Below are positions 15,040-23,836 of a stretch of 64,000 nucleotides of DNA, in pieces. The DNA is from Bradyrhizobium nitroreducens. GTDB taxonomy: Bacteria; Pseudomonadota; Alphaproteobacteria; Rhizobiales; Xanthobacteraceae. The stretch spans positions 5,576,091-5,640,090 of the forward strand of contig NZ_LFJC01000003.1 in assembly GCF_002776695.1 (NCBI RefSeq), written 5' to 3'. The notes below the pieces were generated by a model. That model did not search any database. It saw only the letters and a program-made list of their open reading frames with translations, and was not told where the DNA came from. A program made the position numbers and the translations under genes. Every line of letters starts with the position of its first letter. Position 1 is the first letter of the stretch.

Positions 15040-16236
15040 CTACCCCTTCGGCGCCTGCTTCTCCGACGCGGTTGTCGGCTTACCCTTGGCGCCGACCACG
15101 CGCACTGCATCGCCGTCCGAGAGGCCGTCCGGCGGTGCCGTGATGACGCGGTCGTCCGCGGCAATCCCCGAGGCGAGCTCGATCTCGCGGCCGAGATCGC
15201 GGGCGATGGTCACCGGCTTGAACAGCACCTTGTCGTCGGCACCGACGGTCGCGACACGCAGGCCGCTGCTGTTGAAGATCAGCGCGCTGGCGGGGATGCT
15301 GAGCGGGGCGGAATCGCGCTGCAGGTTCAGCTTCACGCTGGCATAGCCGCCGGGCATCAGCTCGCCTGAGGAATTGTCCAGCCCGAGCTGCATGCGCGTG
15401 GTACCGGAGGCGACGTCGACGGCCTGCGACGAGGCCTCAACCGTCGCCTGGAAATTCCGGCTCGGGTATTCCGGCAGCGTGATCGTGGCCTTGGCCCCGA
15501 TCTTGATCGCCGGCACGTAATTCTGGGGCACGTTGACGTAGACGCGCAGCTTGGTGATGTCCGAGACCACGAACATCGCAGGGCCCGAGCCGCCGCCGGC
15601 ATTGATCAGCGCGCCGACATCGGTGTCGCGCGCGGTGACGACGCCGTCGAACGGCGCGGTGATCTTCTTGTAGCCGGCGAGCGCTTCCAGCCGCTCGACA
15701 TTGGCCTGGCCCGAGCGAACTGCCGCGTTCTTGTTGGAGAGATCGGCGGTGCGCTCGTCGATCTCCTGCGCGGAGACGAAGTTGGAGGCGACCAGGGTCT
15801 TGCGGCGATTGAGGGTCGCTTCCGACAACCTAGCACTGGCCTGCTGGCTGGCGAGGTCGGCTCTTGCCTGCAGCAGTTGCTGGTCGAGATCGGGCGCCTC
15901 GATCTCGGCGATCACCTGACCGGCCTTCACGCGCGCACCGATATCGGCGCTCCAGCTCTTGAGATAGCCGGGGACGCGGGCAAAGATCGGCGCGCGATAA
16001 TAGGCTTCCAGCCGGCCCGGCAGATCGATGGTGGCGTTGAGGGCCTTGGCGCTCGGCTGCGTCACCGCGACGCTCGGAATGGCCTGATCGTCGGTCCACT
16101 CCTTCAGCTTGGAGCCCTGCTCCTCGCGGGCGCGGATGCCGGTGCCGACGACGAGACCGGCCGCGATCAGCGCCACCACGCCGAAGATGCCCAGTTTCCG
16201 GTGCGACACCGGCGAGCGGGGTTCAGTGGGCGACAT
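15040..16236 (-). CDS. RND efflux pump periplasmic adaptor (membrane fusion protein)
   Basis: A 398-residue membrane fusion protein that links an inner-membrane RND permease to an outer-membrane channel. A single N-terminal membrane segment (LGIFGVVALIAAGLVVGTGI) anchors it; then the lipoyl half-motifs ARVPGYLKSWSADIGARVKAGQ and KITAPFDGVVTARDTDVGAL flank a coiled coil rich in Ala, Gln and Glu (about residues 100-150), followed by beta-barrel and membrane-proximal domains. The ATG at 16236 lies 14 bases inside the end of the permease gene, so the two are translationally coupled, with the permease first. No outer-membrane channel gene is nearby. Substrates unknown. Confidence 0.92.
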   Translation of the reverse strand: MSPTEPRSPVSHRKLGIFGVVALIAAGLVVGTGIRAREEQGSKLKEWTDDQAIPSVAVTQPSAKALNATIDLPGRLEAYYRAPIFARVPGYLKSWSADIGARVKAGQVIAEIEAPDLDQQLLQARADLASQQASARLSEATLNRRKTLVASNFVSAQEIDERTADLSNKNAAVRSGQANVERLEALAGYKKITAPFDGVVTARDTDVGALINAGGGSGPAMFVVSDITKLRVYVNVPQNYVPAIKIGAKATITLPEYPSRNFQATVEASSQAVDVASGTTRMQLGLDNSSGELMPGGYASVKLNLQRDSAPLSIPASALIFNSSGLRVATVGADDKVLFKPVTIARDLGREIELASGIAADDRVITAPPDGLSDGDAVRVVGAKGKPTTASEKQAPKG

Positions 16237-19200
16237 GCGGGGTCTCCAATGAGGCGGCGGCTTTGGCGCCTTGTTTCTTGTGTACCATGCTGAACACCAC
16301 GGGAACAAACACCAGCGTGGCGAAGGTTGCAAAGATCAGGCCGCCGATCACGGCGCGGCCAAGTGGCGCATTCTGCTCGCCGCCCTCGCCCAGCCCCAGC
16401 GCCATCGGCGCCATGCCGATGATCATGGCGAGCGCAGTCATCAGGACGGGGCGGAACCGGACGAAGCCGGCTTCGAGCGCCGCCGCGATGGGATCGCCGA
16501 GCTCGGCATAGCGTTCGCGGGCGAAGGAGATCACGAGCACGCTGTTGGCGGTGGCAACGCCCATGCACATGATGGCGCCGGTGAGCGCGGGAACCGACAG
16601 CGTGGTCCCGGTCGTGAACAGCATCCAGACGATGCCGGCGAGCGCGGCCGGCAGCGCCGTGATGATCACGAACGGATCGGACCAGGACTGGAAGTTCACC
16701 ACGATCAGGAAGTAGATCAGCACGACGGCACCGAGCAGGCCGAACAAGAGGCCGGTGAAGGCGCCGTTCATGGTCTGCACCTGGCCGAGCAGCACCACGG
16801 AGGAGCCCTTCGGCACCTCCTTGGCGGTGTCGGCGATCACCTGGCGGATATCGGCGGCGACCGCGCCGAGATCGCGGCCCGAGGTCGTCGCGAAGATCTG
16901 CACCATCGACTGGATGTCGTATTGCGAGACCACCGCGCTCGAGGTCGAGCGCTTGATGTCGGCGATGCCGCCGAGGATCGGCGACTGCGAATTGCCGGCG
17001 GCGGTGATCGGCAGCGTCTGCAGCGCGCTGAGCGAATCGATCTGGTATTGCGGCGTCTGCATCACGATCGAATAGGACACGCCGTTGTCAGGGTTGAGGT
17101 AGTAGGTCGGCGCGACCTGCGAGGAGCCGGCGAGATTGACCACGAGGCTGTTGGTGACGTCGCGCTCGGTCAGGCCGACATATTGCGCGCGGGTGCGATC
17201 GACGTCGATGTTGAAGGTCGGATTGTTCGGCGATTGCTGGATACGCGCGTCGGCAACGCCGGGAATCCTGCGGACCTTGGCGAGCAGGCTGTTGGCGTAG
17301 GCGAAGTTGGCGGCAAGATTGGCGCCGCGGATCTGCAGGTCGATCGGCGCCGGCGCGCCGAAGTTCAGGATCTGGCTGACGATGTCTGCAGGAAGGAAGG
17401 CGAAGCTGACGCCGGGGAACAGGCGCGGCAATTGCTCGCGCAGCACCTTCACGTGCTCGTCGGTCGGCTTGTGGCCCTCTTTCAGCTTGATCTGGATGTC
17501 GCCGTCCTGCGGGCCGATCACGCCGGTGTTGTTGTAGGTCATGTTGATGCCGGAGATCGGCATGCCGATGTTGTCGGTCATGGTCTCGATCTCGCCCGGG
17601 ATCAGCTTGCGCACGGCCTTCTGCACGTCGGCGAGCTGGTTGGCTGTCTCCTCGACACGGGTGCCGACCTGGGTGCGGACATGCATCAGGATGTTGCCGG
17701 CATCGACCGCGGGGAAGAAGTTGCGCCCGAGGAACGGCACCAGCGCGAAGGAGGCACCGACCACGCAGATAAAGCCGATCACGAACACCGCACGGTGTGC
17801 CAGCACGAGGCCGAGCAGGTCGTGATAGAAGCCGCGGATGCGCTCGAACCGCGCCTCGAATCCGCGCTGGAACCAGACGAAAGGATTGCGCGATTTCGGC
17901 GGCCCGCCTTCGTGATGGACATGGGCCTGCAGCAGATAGTTTGCCATGGTCGGCACCAGCGTGCGCGACAGGATGAACGACCAGATCATCGCGAACATCA
18001 CCGCTTCCGCCATCGGCACGAACAGGAAGCGCGCAACGCCGGAGAGGAAGAACATCGGCACGAACACGATGCAGATGCACAGCAGCGAGACGAAGGCCGG
18101 CGTCACGATCTGGTTGGCGCCGTCGAGGATCGACTGTTCGACCGGCTTGCCCTGCTCCAGATGGTAGTTGATGTTCTCGATGGTCACGGTGGCGTCGTCG
18201 ACCAGGATGCCGACGGCGAGCGCCAGCCCCCCAAGCGTCATGATGTTGAGCGTCTCCCCGATCGCCGACAGCATGATGATGGCGCCCAGCACCGACAGCG
18301 GGATCGACACCGCGATGATGATGGTCGAGCGCCAGCTGCCGAGGAACAGCAGGATCATGACGCTGGTGAGCAGCGCCGCGATCACGCCCTCGACGGCGAC
18401 GCCCTGGATCGCGCCGCGGACGAACACCGACTGGTCGCCGATGAAGCCGATCTTGAGCGCGTCGGGAAGCTGGTCCTTGACGTCGATCACCTTCTGCTTG
18501 ATGCCGGCGATGATGTCGAGCGTCGAGGTCGCGCCCGCCTTCAGCACCATCATCAGCACTGAGCGGTTGCCGTCGACATGGACGATGTTGGTCTGCGGCG
18601 GATTGCCGTCGCGCACGGTGGCGACGTCACGCACATAGACCATGGCGCCGTTGACGGTTTTGATCGGGAGGTTGCCGAGCTCGTCGATCTTCAGCGGCGA
18701 GTTGTTGAGCTGGATGTTGTACTCGAACTGGCCGATCTTCTGGGTGCCGACCGGCGTGATCAGGTTCTGCGCGGCCAGCGCATTGGCGACGTCCTGGCCG
18801 GACAGGCCGCGGGCCTGGAGCGCGGTGGGATCGAGATCGATCGTAACCTGGCGCTGCTTGCCGCCGAACGGATAGGGGATCGCGGCGCCGGGCACGGTGA
18901 CCAGGGGCGTACGGAGATTGTTGATGCCGATATCGGCGAGGTTCTGCTCGGTCAGGCCATCGCCCGACAGCGCCACCTGGATGATCGGCACGGTGGACGC
19001 CGAGTAGTTCAGGATCAGGGGCGGCGTCGCCCCCGGCGGCATCTGCTTGATCAGCGTCTGCGAGATCGCGGTGACCTGCGCGTTGGCGGTGCGGATGTCG
19101 ACGTTGGGCTGGAAGAAGATCTTGATGATGCCAAAGCCGTTGTAGGAATTGGCGGTGATGTGCTCGATGTCGTTGACCGTCGTCGTCAGCGCACGCTGGA

Positions 19201-19402
19201 ACGGCGTCGTGATACGGCCGGACATCTGGTCGGGTGGCAGGCCGGTGTACTGCCAGACCACGCCGATCACGGGAATGCGGATGTCCGGGAAGATGTCGGT
19301 CGGGGTCCGCAGCGCCGCCAGCGGTCCGATGATCAGCAGCAGGAGCGCCAGCACGACGAACGTATAGGGCCGGCTCAGGGCAATACGGACCAGAGCAATC
19401 AT
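16223..19402 (-). CDS. RND superfamily efflux permease (HAE1-like)
   Basis: A 1059-residue inner-membrane proton-driven exporter. Typical order: TM1 at residues 10-30, large periplasmic loop, TM2-6, a second periplasmic loop, then TM8-12. The proton-relay Asp pair is visible in GILVDDATVTIENI near residue 400, and GRNFFPAVDAGNILMHVRT begins the second porter domain. FPDIRIPVIGVVWQYTGLPP near the start is the usual first strand of the porter domain. It is followed on the same strand by its adaptor with a 14-base overlap. Drug, lipid or solvent export is plausible; metal-export motifs are not evident. Confidence 0.94.
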   Translation of the reverse strand: MIALVRIALSRPYTFVVLALLLLIIGPLAALRTPTDIFPDIRIPVIGVVWQYTGLPPDQMSGRITTPFQRALTTTVNDIEHITANSYNGFGIIKIFFQPNVDIRTANAQVTAISQTLIKQMPPGATPPLILNYSASTVPIIQVALSGDGLTEQNLADIGINNLRTPLVTVPGAAIPYPFGGKQRQVTIDLDPTALQARGLSGQDVANALAAQNLITPVGTQKIGQFEYNIQLNNSPLKIDELGNLPIKTVNGAMVYVRDVATVRDGNPPQTNIVHVDGNRSVLMMVLKAGATSTLDIIAGIKQKVIDVKDQLPDALKIGFIGDQSVFVRGAIQGVAVEGVIAALLTSVMILLFLGSWRSTIIIAVSIPLSVLGAIIMLSAIGETLNIMTLGGLALAVGILVDDATVTIENINYHLEQGKPVEQSILDGANQIVTPAFVSLLCICIVFVPMFFLSGVARFLFVPMAEAVMFAMIWSFILSRTLVPTMANYLLQAHVHHEGGPPKSRNPFVWFQRGFEARFERIRGFYHDLLGLVLAHRAVFVIGFICVVGASFALVPFLGRNFFPAVDAGNILMHVRTQVGTRVEETANQLADVQKAVRKLIPGEIETMTDNIGMPISGINMTYNNTGVIGPQDGDIQIKLKEGHKPTDEHVKVLREQLPRLFPGVSFAFLPADIVSQILNFGAPAPIDLQIRGANLAANFAYANSLLAKVRRIPGVADARIQQSPNNPTFNIDVDRTRAQYVGLTERDVTNSLVVNLAGSSQVAPTYYLNPDNGVSYSIVMQTPQYQIDSLSALQTLPITAAGNSQSPILGGIADIKRSTSSAVVSQYDIQSMVQIFATTSGRDLGAVAADIRQVIADTAKEVPKGSSVVLLGQVQTMNGAFTGLLFGLLGAVVLIYFLIVVNFQSWSDPFVIITALPAALAGIVWMLFTTGTTLSVPALTGAIMCMGVATANSVLVISFARERYAELGDPIAAALEAGFVRFRPVLMTALAMIIGMAPMALGLGEGGEQNAPLGRAVIGGLIFATFATLVFVPVVFSMVHKKQGAKAAASLETPHVAH

Positions 19403-19571
19403 GCGCCAGGCAATTCCAGGTCAAGCGAGAATACGGAATCTGCCCCCACGGCGATCCCCGTTTCTCCTTTACCCCGGCACCGCCGGAAACGCTAATAACC
19501 AGAACTATCCTGCATTCACGTCCCTGCTACCGCACTGCGAAATTGACATCACAGCCATGCGGCCACTTGGC

Positions 19572-21668
19572 TCAGGCGGCGCGGACCGTGTCCAGGAACT
19601 TGCCGACCTCGAGCTTGAGGCGATTGGAGTCGCGCGACAGCATCTGCGCTGCCGACAGCACCTGAGACGAGGCCGAACCGGTCTCGGTGGCGCCGTGCTC
19701 GACATTGCCGATATTGGCCGACACCTGCTGCGTTCCCTGGGCTGCCTTCTGCACGTTCCGCGCGATCTCCTGCGTCGCTGCGCCCTGCTCTTCGACGGCC
19801 GCCGCGATGGCCGAGGCGATCTCCGACAGCTGCCCGATCGAGCCGCCGATGTCCCGGATGGCACCGACGGAGTCCTGGGTGGCTGCCTGAATGCCGGTGA
19901 TGTGCTGGGAAATCTCGCCGGTGGCTTTTGCCGTCTGCTCGGCGAGCGCCTTCACCTCGGAAGCGACCACCGCAAAGCCCCGACCGGCCTCGCCCGCACG
20001 CGCGGCCTCGATCGTGGCGTTGAGAGCCAGGAGATTGGTCTGTCCGGCGATCTGGTCGATCAGTTCGACGACGTCGCCAATCCTGGAGGCCGCTCGGGAC
20101 AATTCGCCGATCCTGTCATTGGTTCGTCCCGCCTGGCCGACGGCCTCGTTGGCCATCCGCGCCTGATCCTCAACCCGCCGGCTGATCTCGTTGACGGAGG
20201 ACGAGAGCTGCTCGGTCGCCGAGGCGACCGATTGGACGTTGGAGGATGCTTCGTCCGAGGCCGCAGCGACCACGACCGCCAATTGCTGTGCGCGCTCGGC
20301 AGTCGTGTTCAGTGTGCCGGCCGAGGCTTCGAGCTCGGTCGATGCGGAGGACACCGTGTCGATGATCTCGCCGATGGCGGTCTCGAATGCGCCGGCGAGC
20401 CTGTGCATGTCGGCCTTGCGCTGCTCGGCGGCGATCCGGTCCTGCGTGATCTTGGCCTCGGCTTCCGCGCGCGCCTTCTCTTCGGCCTTGACCTTGAAGA
20501 CTTCGACCGCGTGAGCCATGTCGCCGATTTCGTCCTTGCGCCCGAGGCCGGGCAGGACGACGGAGAAGTTGCCGGCGGCAAGTTCGCCCATGGCGCCCGT
20601 CAGGGCGGACAGCGGGCGCAATATCCGCGAGAACGCCACCCAAAAGCTGAGCAATGCGAGAACGACGCTCGCAAGGAGGATGCCGCCGCTGACGACGAGA
20701 TTTGACGTGGCTCTTGCGGCCAGCCCCGCTGCCTCGCGATCAGCATCCGCTGCGATGGCCTGACCAAGCTGCAGGATCGTGTTGATGGCGCCGGTGGCAG
20801 TCGCCACATAGTCGTCGCCTGAGATCCTGTACTCGCCCGTCTTGCCGTCTCCGACGACATCTCCGCGCAGCGAACCGTAAGTGCGGAAGTATTTCTGCTC
20901 GACGTCCTTGATCGCCTGGACAAGACCCGCCGAGACATCGGCGCGCTGGGCGACGGGTGAGATGGTCTCCCAGGCGAGCTCGACATGGCCGCGGAATCCG
21001 GACATCACGCCGATCCCCTCCGCGGTGAGTTTCGCATGGGCGCTGATTAGCCCCCCGAGGAAGGCTCGCTCGCGGCCAGCATTCTCGGCCATCTCCGCGG
21101 TGAGATGGCGAAGCCCGACAAGCCGTGTCATGGCCGCCGACGGCGAATCGGTCAACGTCTCCAGAGTCAGTCGCAGCCGGTTGGCGGCGATCTCGATGAG
21201 CTCGGTCAAGGCCGGAACGAAGGCGTCGACGACTTTAGGATCGCGCTCAGCCCTCGGCTTGACCAGATCCGCGTCGACCTTGCGGCGCAGGCTCTCGGCG
21301 CCCTGAAGCGCGCGCTCGGCTTCCGCGATCCGCGGCTCGGCGGCTTTCATCGCAGGCAAGTTGCGCAGGCGCTGTGCGGCGCCGCGGAAGGCGCGATCGG
21401 AAGCTGCGCGGAGCCGGTCGATCTCGGCGCGGCGGTCTGCAGCGACGGGCTGGGGCGCGTTCAGCGCCGCGTTGGTCATTCCCCGCTCCAGAGCCCACTG
21501 TCCGGCGCTCACGAGCAATTGCTGCGATATTCCATTGAGGTCGACGAAGGCGTGCGCCTCCTGTCGGTCGTGATAGGCTCCGACAGCCGTGTAACCGGTG
21601 GCGGCCACTCCCATCAGGGCGAGAGCCGAGACAATCAGAGGCAGGATCGTTCCAATTCGCAAGTGCAC
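19572..21668 (-). CDS. Methyl-accepting chemotaxis protein with long periplasmic sensor
   Basis: Chemoreceptor of 698 residues. TM1 occupies roughly residues 3-27 (GTILPLIVSALALMG), a large helical periplasmic sensor runs to about 318, TM2 is near 320-345, a HAMP domain follows (RPLSALTGAMGELAAGNF), and the cytoplasmic signalling hairpin ends the protein, with the tip sequence ATIEAARAGEAGRGFAVVA. The sensor contains SAGQWALERGMTNAALNA, reminiscent of nitrate/nitrite-sensing type domains, but I cannot assign a ligand. I prefer the GTG at 21668 (GAGGGA upstream) over a TTG eighteen codons earlier. First of three receptors in a row; the C-terminus FLDTVRAA lacks a CheR/CheB docking pentapeptide. 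Confidence 0.92.
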   Translation of the reverse strand: MHLRIGTILPLIVSALALMGVAATGYTAVGAYHDRQEAHAFVDLNGISQQLLVSAGQWALERGMTNAALNAPQPVAADRRAEIDRLRAASDRAFRGAAQRLRNLPAMKAAEPRIAEAERALQGAESLRRKVDADLVKPRAERDPKVVDAFVPALTELIEIAANRLRLTLETLTDSPSAAMTRLVGLRHLTAEMAENAGRERAFLGGLISAHAKLTAEGIGVMSGFRGHVELAWETISPVAQRADVSAGLVQAIKDVEQKYFRTYGSLRGDVVGDGKTGEYRISGDDYVATATGAINTILQLGQAIAADADREAAGLAARATSNLVVSGGILLASVVLALLSFWVAFSRILRPLSALTGAMGELAAGNFSVVLPGLGRKDEIGDMAHAVEVFKVKAEEKARAEAEAKITQDRIAAEQRKADMHRLAGAFETAIGEIIDTVSSASTELEASAGTLNTTAERAQQLAVVVAAASDEASSNVQSVASATEQLSSSVNEISRRVEDQARMANEAVGQAGRTNDRIGELSRAASRIGDVVELIDQIAGQTNLLALNATIEAARAGEAGRGFAVVASEVKALAEQTAKATGEISQHITGIQAATQDSVGAIRDIGGSIGQLSEIASAIAAAVEEQGAATQEIARNVQKAAQGTQQVSANIGNVEHGATETGSASSQVLSAAQMLSRDSNRLKLEVGKFLDTVRAA

Positions 21669-21846
21669 GGCTCGCTTCCCTCTCGTGAGCACCGCCCGAA
21701 AACAGCAGTTCTGCGAAAGCAATAGCCGGCAGTGGCAACTTGGGATTGTCTCACATCAAAGAACGTCGCGACCTTCACCTCTGCATGCGATTCTTCGGAC
21801 CTTATGATTATCGAATCGTTGATTGCGAGGTGCGACGCAAGCCGCA

Positions 21847-21877
21847 AGAAAAGCTGCGATCGGTGAGATCGCAGCTT
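21847..21877 (-). terminator. Rho-independent terminator after PAS chemoreceptor
   Basis: Reading the minus strand, AAGCTGCGATC and GATCGCAGCTT form a perfect 11-base-pair stem around a 5-base loop, followed by TTTTCTT. It begins 37 bases after the stop codon of the PAS-type chemoreceptor. Confidence 0.85.
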
Positions 21878-21913
21878 GGCAGCCCGTCATGCGCGAGCGC
21901 AGCTGATCCGCGG

Positions 21914-23608
21914 CTAGGCGGCGCGGACGGAGTTCAGGAACTTGCCGACCTCGAGCTTGAGACGATTGGAGTCGCGCGACAGCATCTGCGCCGCCGACAG
22001 CACCTGCGAAGATGCCGAGCCGGTTTCGGAGGCGCCGCGCTGCACGTCGCCGACATTGGACGAGACCTGCTGGGTCCCCTGGGCCGCCTGCTGGACGTTG
22101 CGGGCGATCTCCTGGGTTGCCGCACCCTGCTGCTCCACGGCCGCCGCAATCGCCGAAGCGATCTCCGACAGGCGCGCGATGGTGCCGCTGATCTCACCGA
22201 TGGCGCTGACTGAATCCTGCGTCGCGCTCTGAATGCCGCCGACCTGCTGGCCGATCTCGCCGGTGGCCTTGGCCGTCTGCTCGGCGAGCGCCTTGACCTC
22301 GGAGGCCACGACGGCGAAGCCGCGTCCCGCCTCGCCCGCCCGCGCCGCCTCGATCGTGGCATTGAGCGCCAGCAGATTGGTCTGGCCGGCGATCGCGTTG
22401 ATGAGCTCGACGACGTCGCCGATCCGCGAGGCGGCCCGCGACAATTCGCTGACGCGTTCGGTGGTGGCATGCGCCTGGCTGACCGCCTCGCTCGCGATCT
22501 TGGAGGAGTCCTGCACCTGACGGCCGATCTCGCGTACTGAGGACGACATCTCCTCGGCGGCGGACGCCACCGAATGGACATTGGAGGACGCAGCCTCCGA
22601 GCCGGTTGCCACCGCCGTCGCCAGTTCCTGCGCCCGGCCCGCGGTCGAGGACAGCGTCGAGGCCGACGCCTCGAGCTCGGTTGCGGCCGACGACACCGTC
22701 TCGACGATCTCGCCGATCGCGGCCTCAAAGCCGTTGGCAAGCTTGGTCATGTCCGCCTTGCGCTGCGCCTCGGCGCGGCGCTGCACCGCCTGCACCTCGT
22801 CGCGGCTGAAGCGGATGATGGTCTGCACGGTCTGAATGTTGCGTAGCGCCTCGCCAATCTCGTCGTCGCGCTCGATCACGATGCGATTGTCCAGCTTGTC
22901 CTGCACGAGGTTGACCAGGATCTCGTTGAGCTGCTGCATCGGCCCCTGGATCGCGCGCATGGTTGAGAGGCCCGCAAAGCTGACGATGGCGGTGCCGACG
23001 ACGGCCAGTGCCGCCAGGATGAGGCTGGTCGAACCGCTGGTGGAAAGCGCGCCGACAATGCTGAGCGCGAGCATGAATAGCGCCTGAAGCACCATCGTCG
23101 TGACGAGGCGCGCCTTGAGCGTGCCGGTGAAGACGCTGAAGCGGTCGAGCCACGAGCGGCGGCGGATGATGCCGGCGTCAATGCGATAGCCATGCGACCT
23201 CTTTTCACGGATCGCGGCGTAGACCTCTTCGGCAAGCCTGCGCTGGTCGGCCGGCAGCTTGGTGCGAATCGAGGTGTAGCCCTTGACCTGGCCGTTCTCC
23301 CGGATCGGAGAGGCCGTCGCCAGCACCCAGTAGAAGTCGCCATTCTTGCGGCGGTTCTTGACCGCGCCGAGCCAAGGCTTGCCGGCCTTCAGCGTGTCCC
23401 AGAGGTTGTCGAACGCCTCGGGCGGCATGTCGGGATGACGGACAATGTTGTGCGGCTGGTTCATCAGCTCAGCCGACGTGAAGCCGGCGGCCGCGATGAA
23501 ATCCTCGTTGAAGTAAGTGAGCTTGCCCTTGAGGTCGGTCCGCGAAACGATCAGCGTCTCGTCGCTGACGGGATATTCAACATCGGTGACCGGAAAATTC
23601 TTGCGCAT
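21914..23608 (-). CDS. PAS-domain methyl-accepting chemotaxis protein (Aer-like)
   Basis: Chemoreceptor of 564 residues without a periplasmic sensor. Residues 10-110 form a PAS domain of the Aer type (YFNEDFIAAAGFTSAEL, HNIVRHPDMPPEAF, KNRRKNGDFYWVLATASP), which in Aer binds FAD and senses redox or energy state. Two membrane segments around residues 165-210 separated by a very short loop follow, then a HAMP-like region and the signalling hairpin. The start ATG at 23608 is preferred to a TTG four codons upstream. Its signalling domain is nearly identical to those of both neighbours; the gene has its own terminator (21847-21877) and a 228-base upstream gap. Confidence 0.93.
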   Translation of the reverse strand: MRKNFPVTDVEYPVSDETLIVSRTDLKGKLTYFNEDFIAAAGFTSAELMNQPHNIVRHPDMPPEAFDNLWDTLKAGKPWLGAVKNRRKNGDFYWVLATASPIRENGQVKGYTSIRTKLPADQRRLAEEVYAAIREKRSHGYRIDAGIIRRRSWLDRFSVFTGTLKARLVTTMVLQALFMLALSIVGALSTSGSTSLILAALAVVGTAIVSFAGLSTMRAIQGPMQQLNEILVNLVQDKLDNRIVIERDDEIGEALRNIQTVQTIIRFSRDEVQAVQRRAEAQRKADMTKLANGFEAAIGEIVETVSSAATELEASASTLSSTAGRAQELATAVATGSEAASSNVHSVASAAEEMSSSVREIGRQVQDSSKIASEAVSQAHATTERVSELSRAASRIGDVVELINAIAGQTNLLALNATIEAARAGEAGRGFAVVASEVKALAEQTAKATGEIGQQVGGIQSATQDSVSAIGEISGTIARLSEIASAIAAAVEQQGAATQEIARNVQQAAQGTQQVSSNVGDVQRGASETGSASSQVLSAAQMLSRDSNRLKLEVGKFLNSVRAA

Positions 23609-23836
23609 GGGGGACCCCAAAGACCGGATTCAGTAAGATTTATTCAAATTGGGGCGCGCCCGGCATGAGCCGCCCTCTGCCAATTCTCGTAAATCCGATT
23701 TAACCATCCGTGAAACGTCTCGCCCGTAAGATTGCGGACAATCTCGGAAGTGCTGCTTCGAGCAATATCATGCCACCGGCAAGACGAAACGAGCGGCGCT
23801 TTTGGCGTCGATCGTTTTGCTCGATTGTACAAAGAC

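Noticed and set aside
16271..18562. Open plus-strand frame of about 760 codons opposite the RND permease
   Set aside because: Composition is Asp/Arg/His-rich and repetitive with no motif; the opposite strand encodes a full RND permease.
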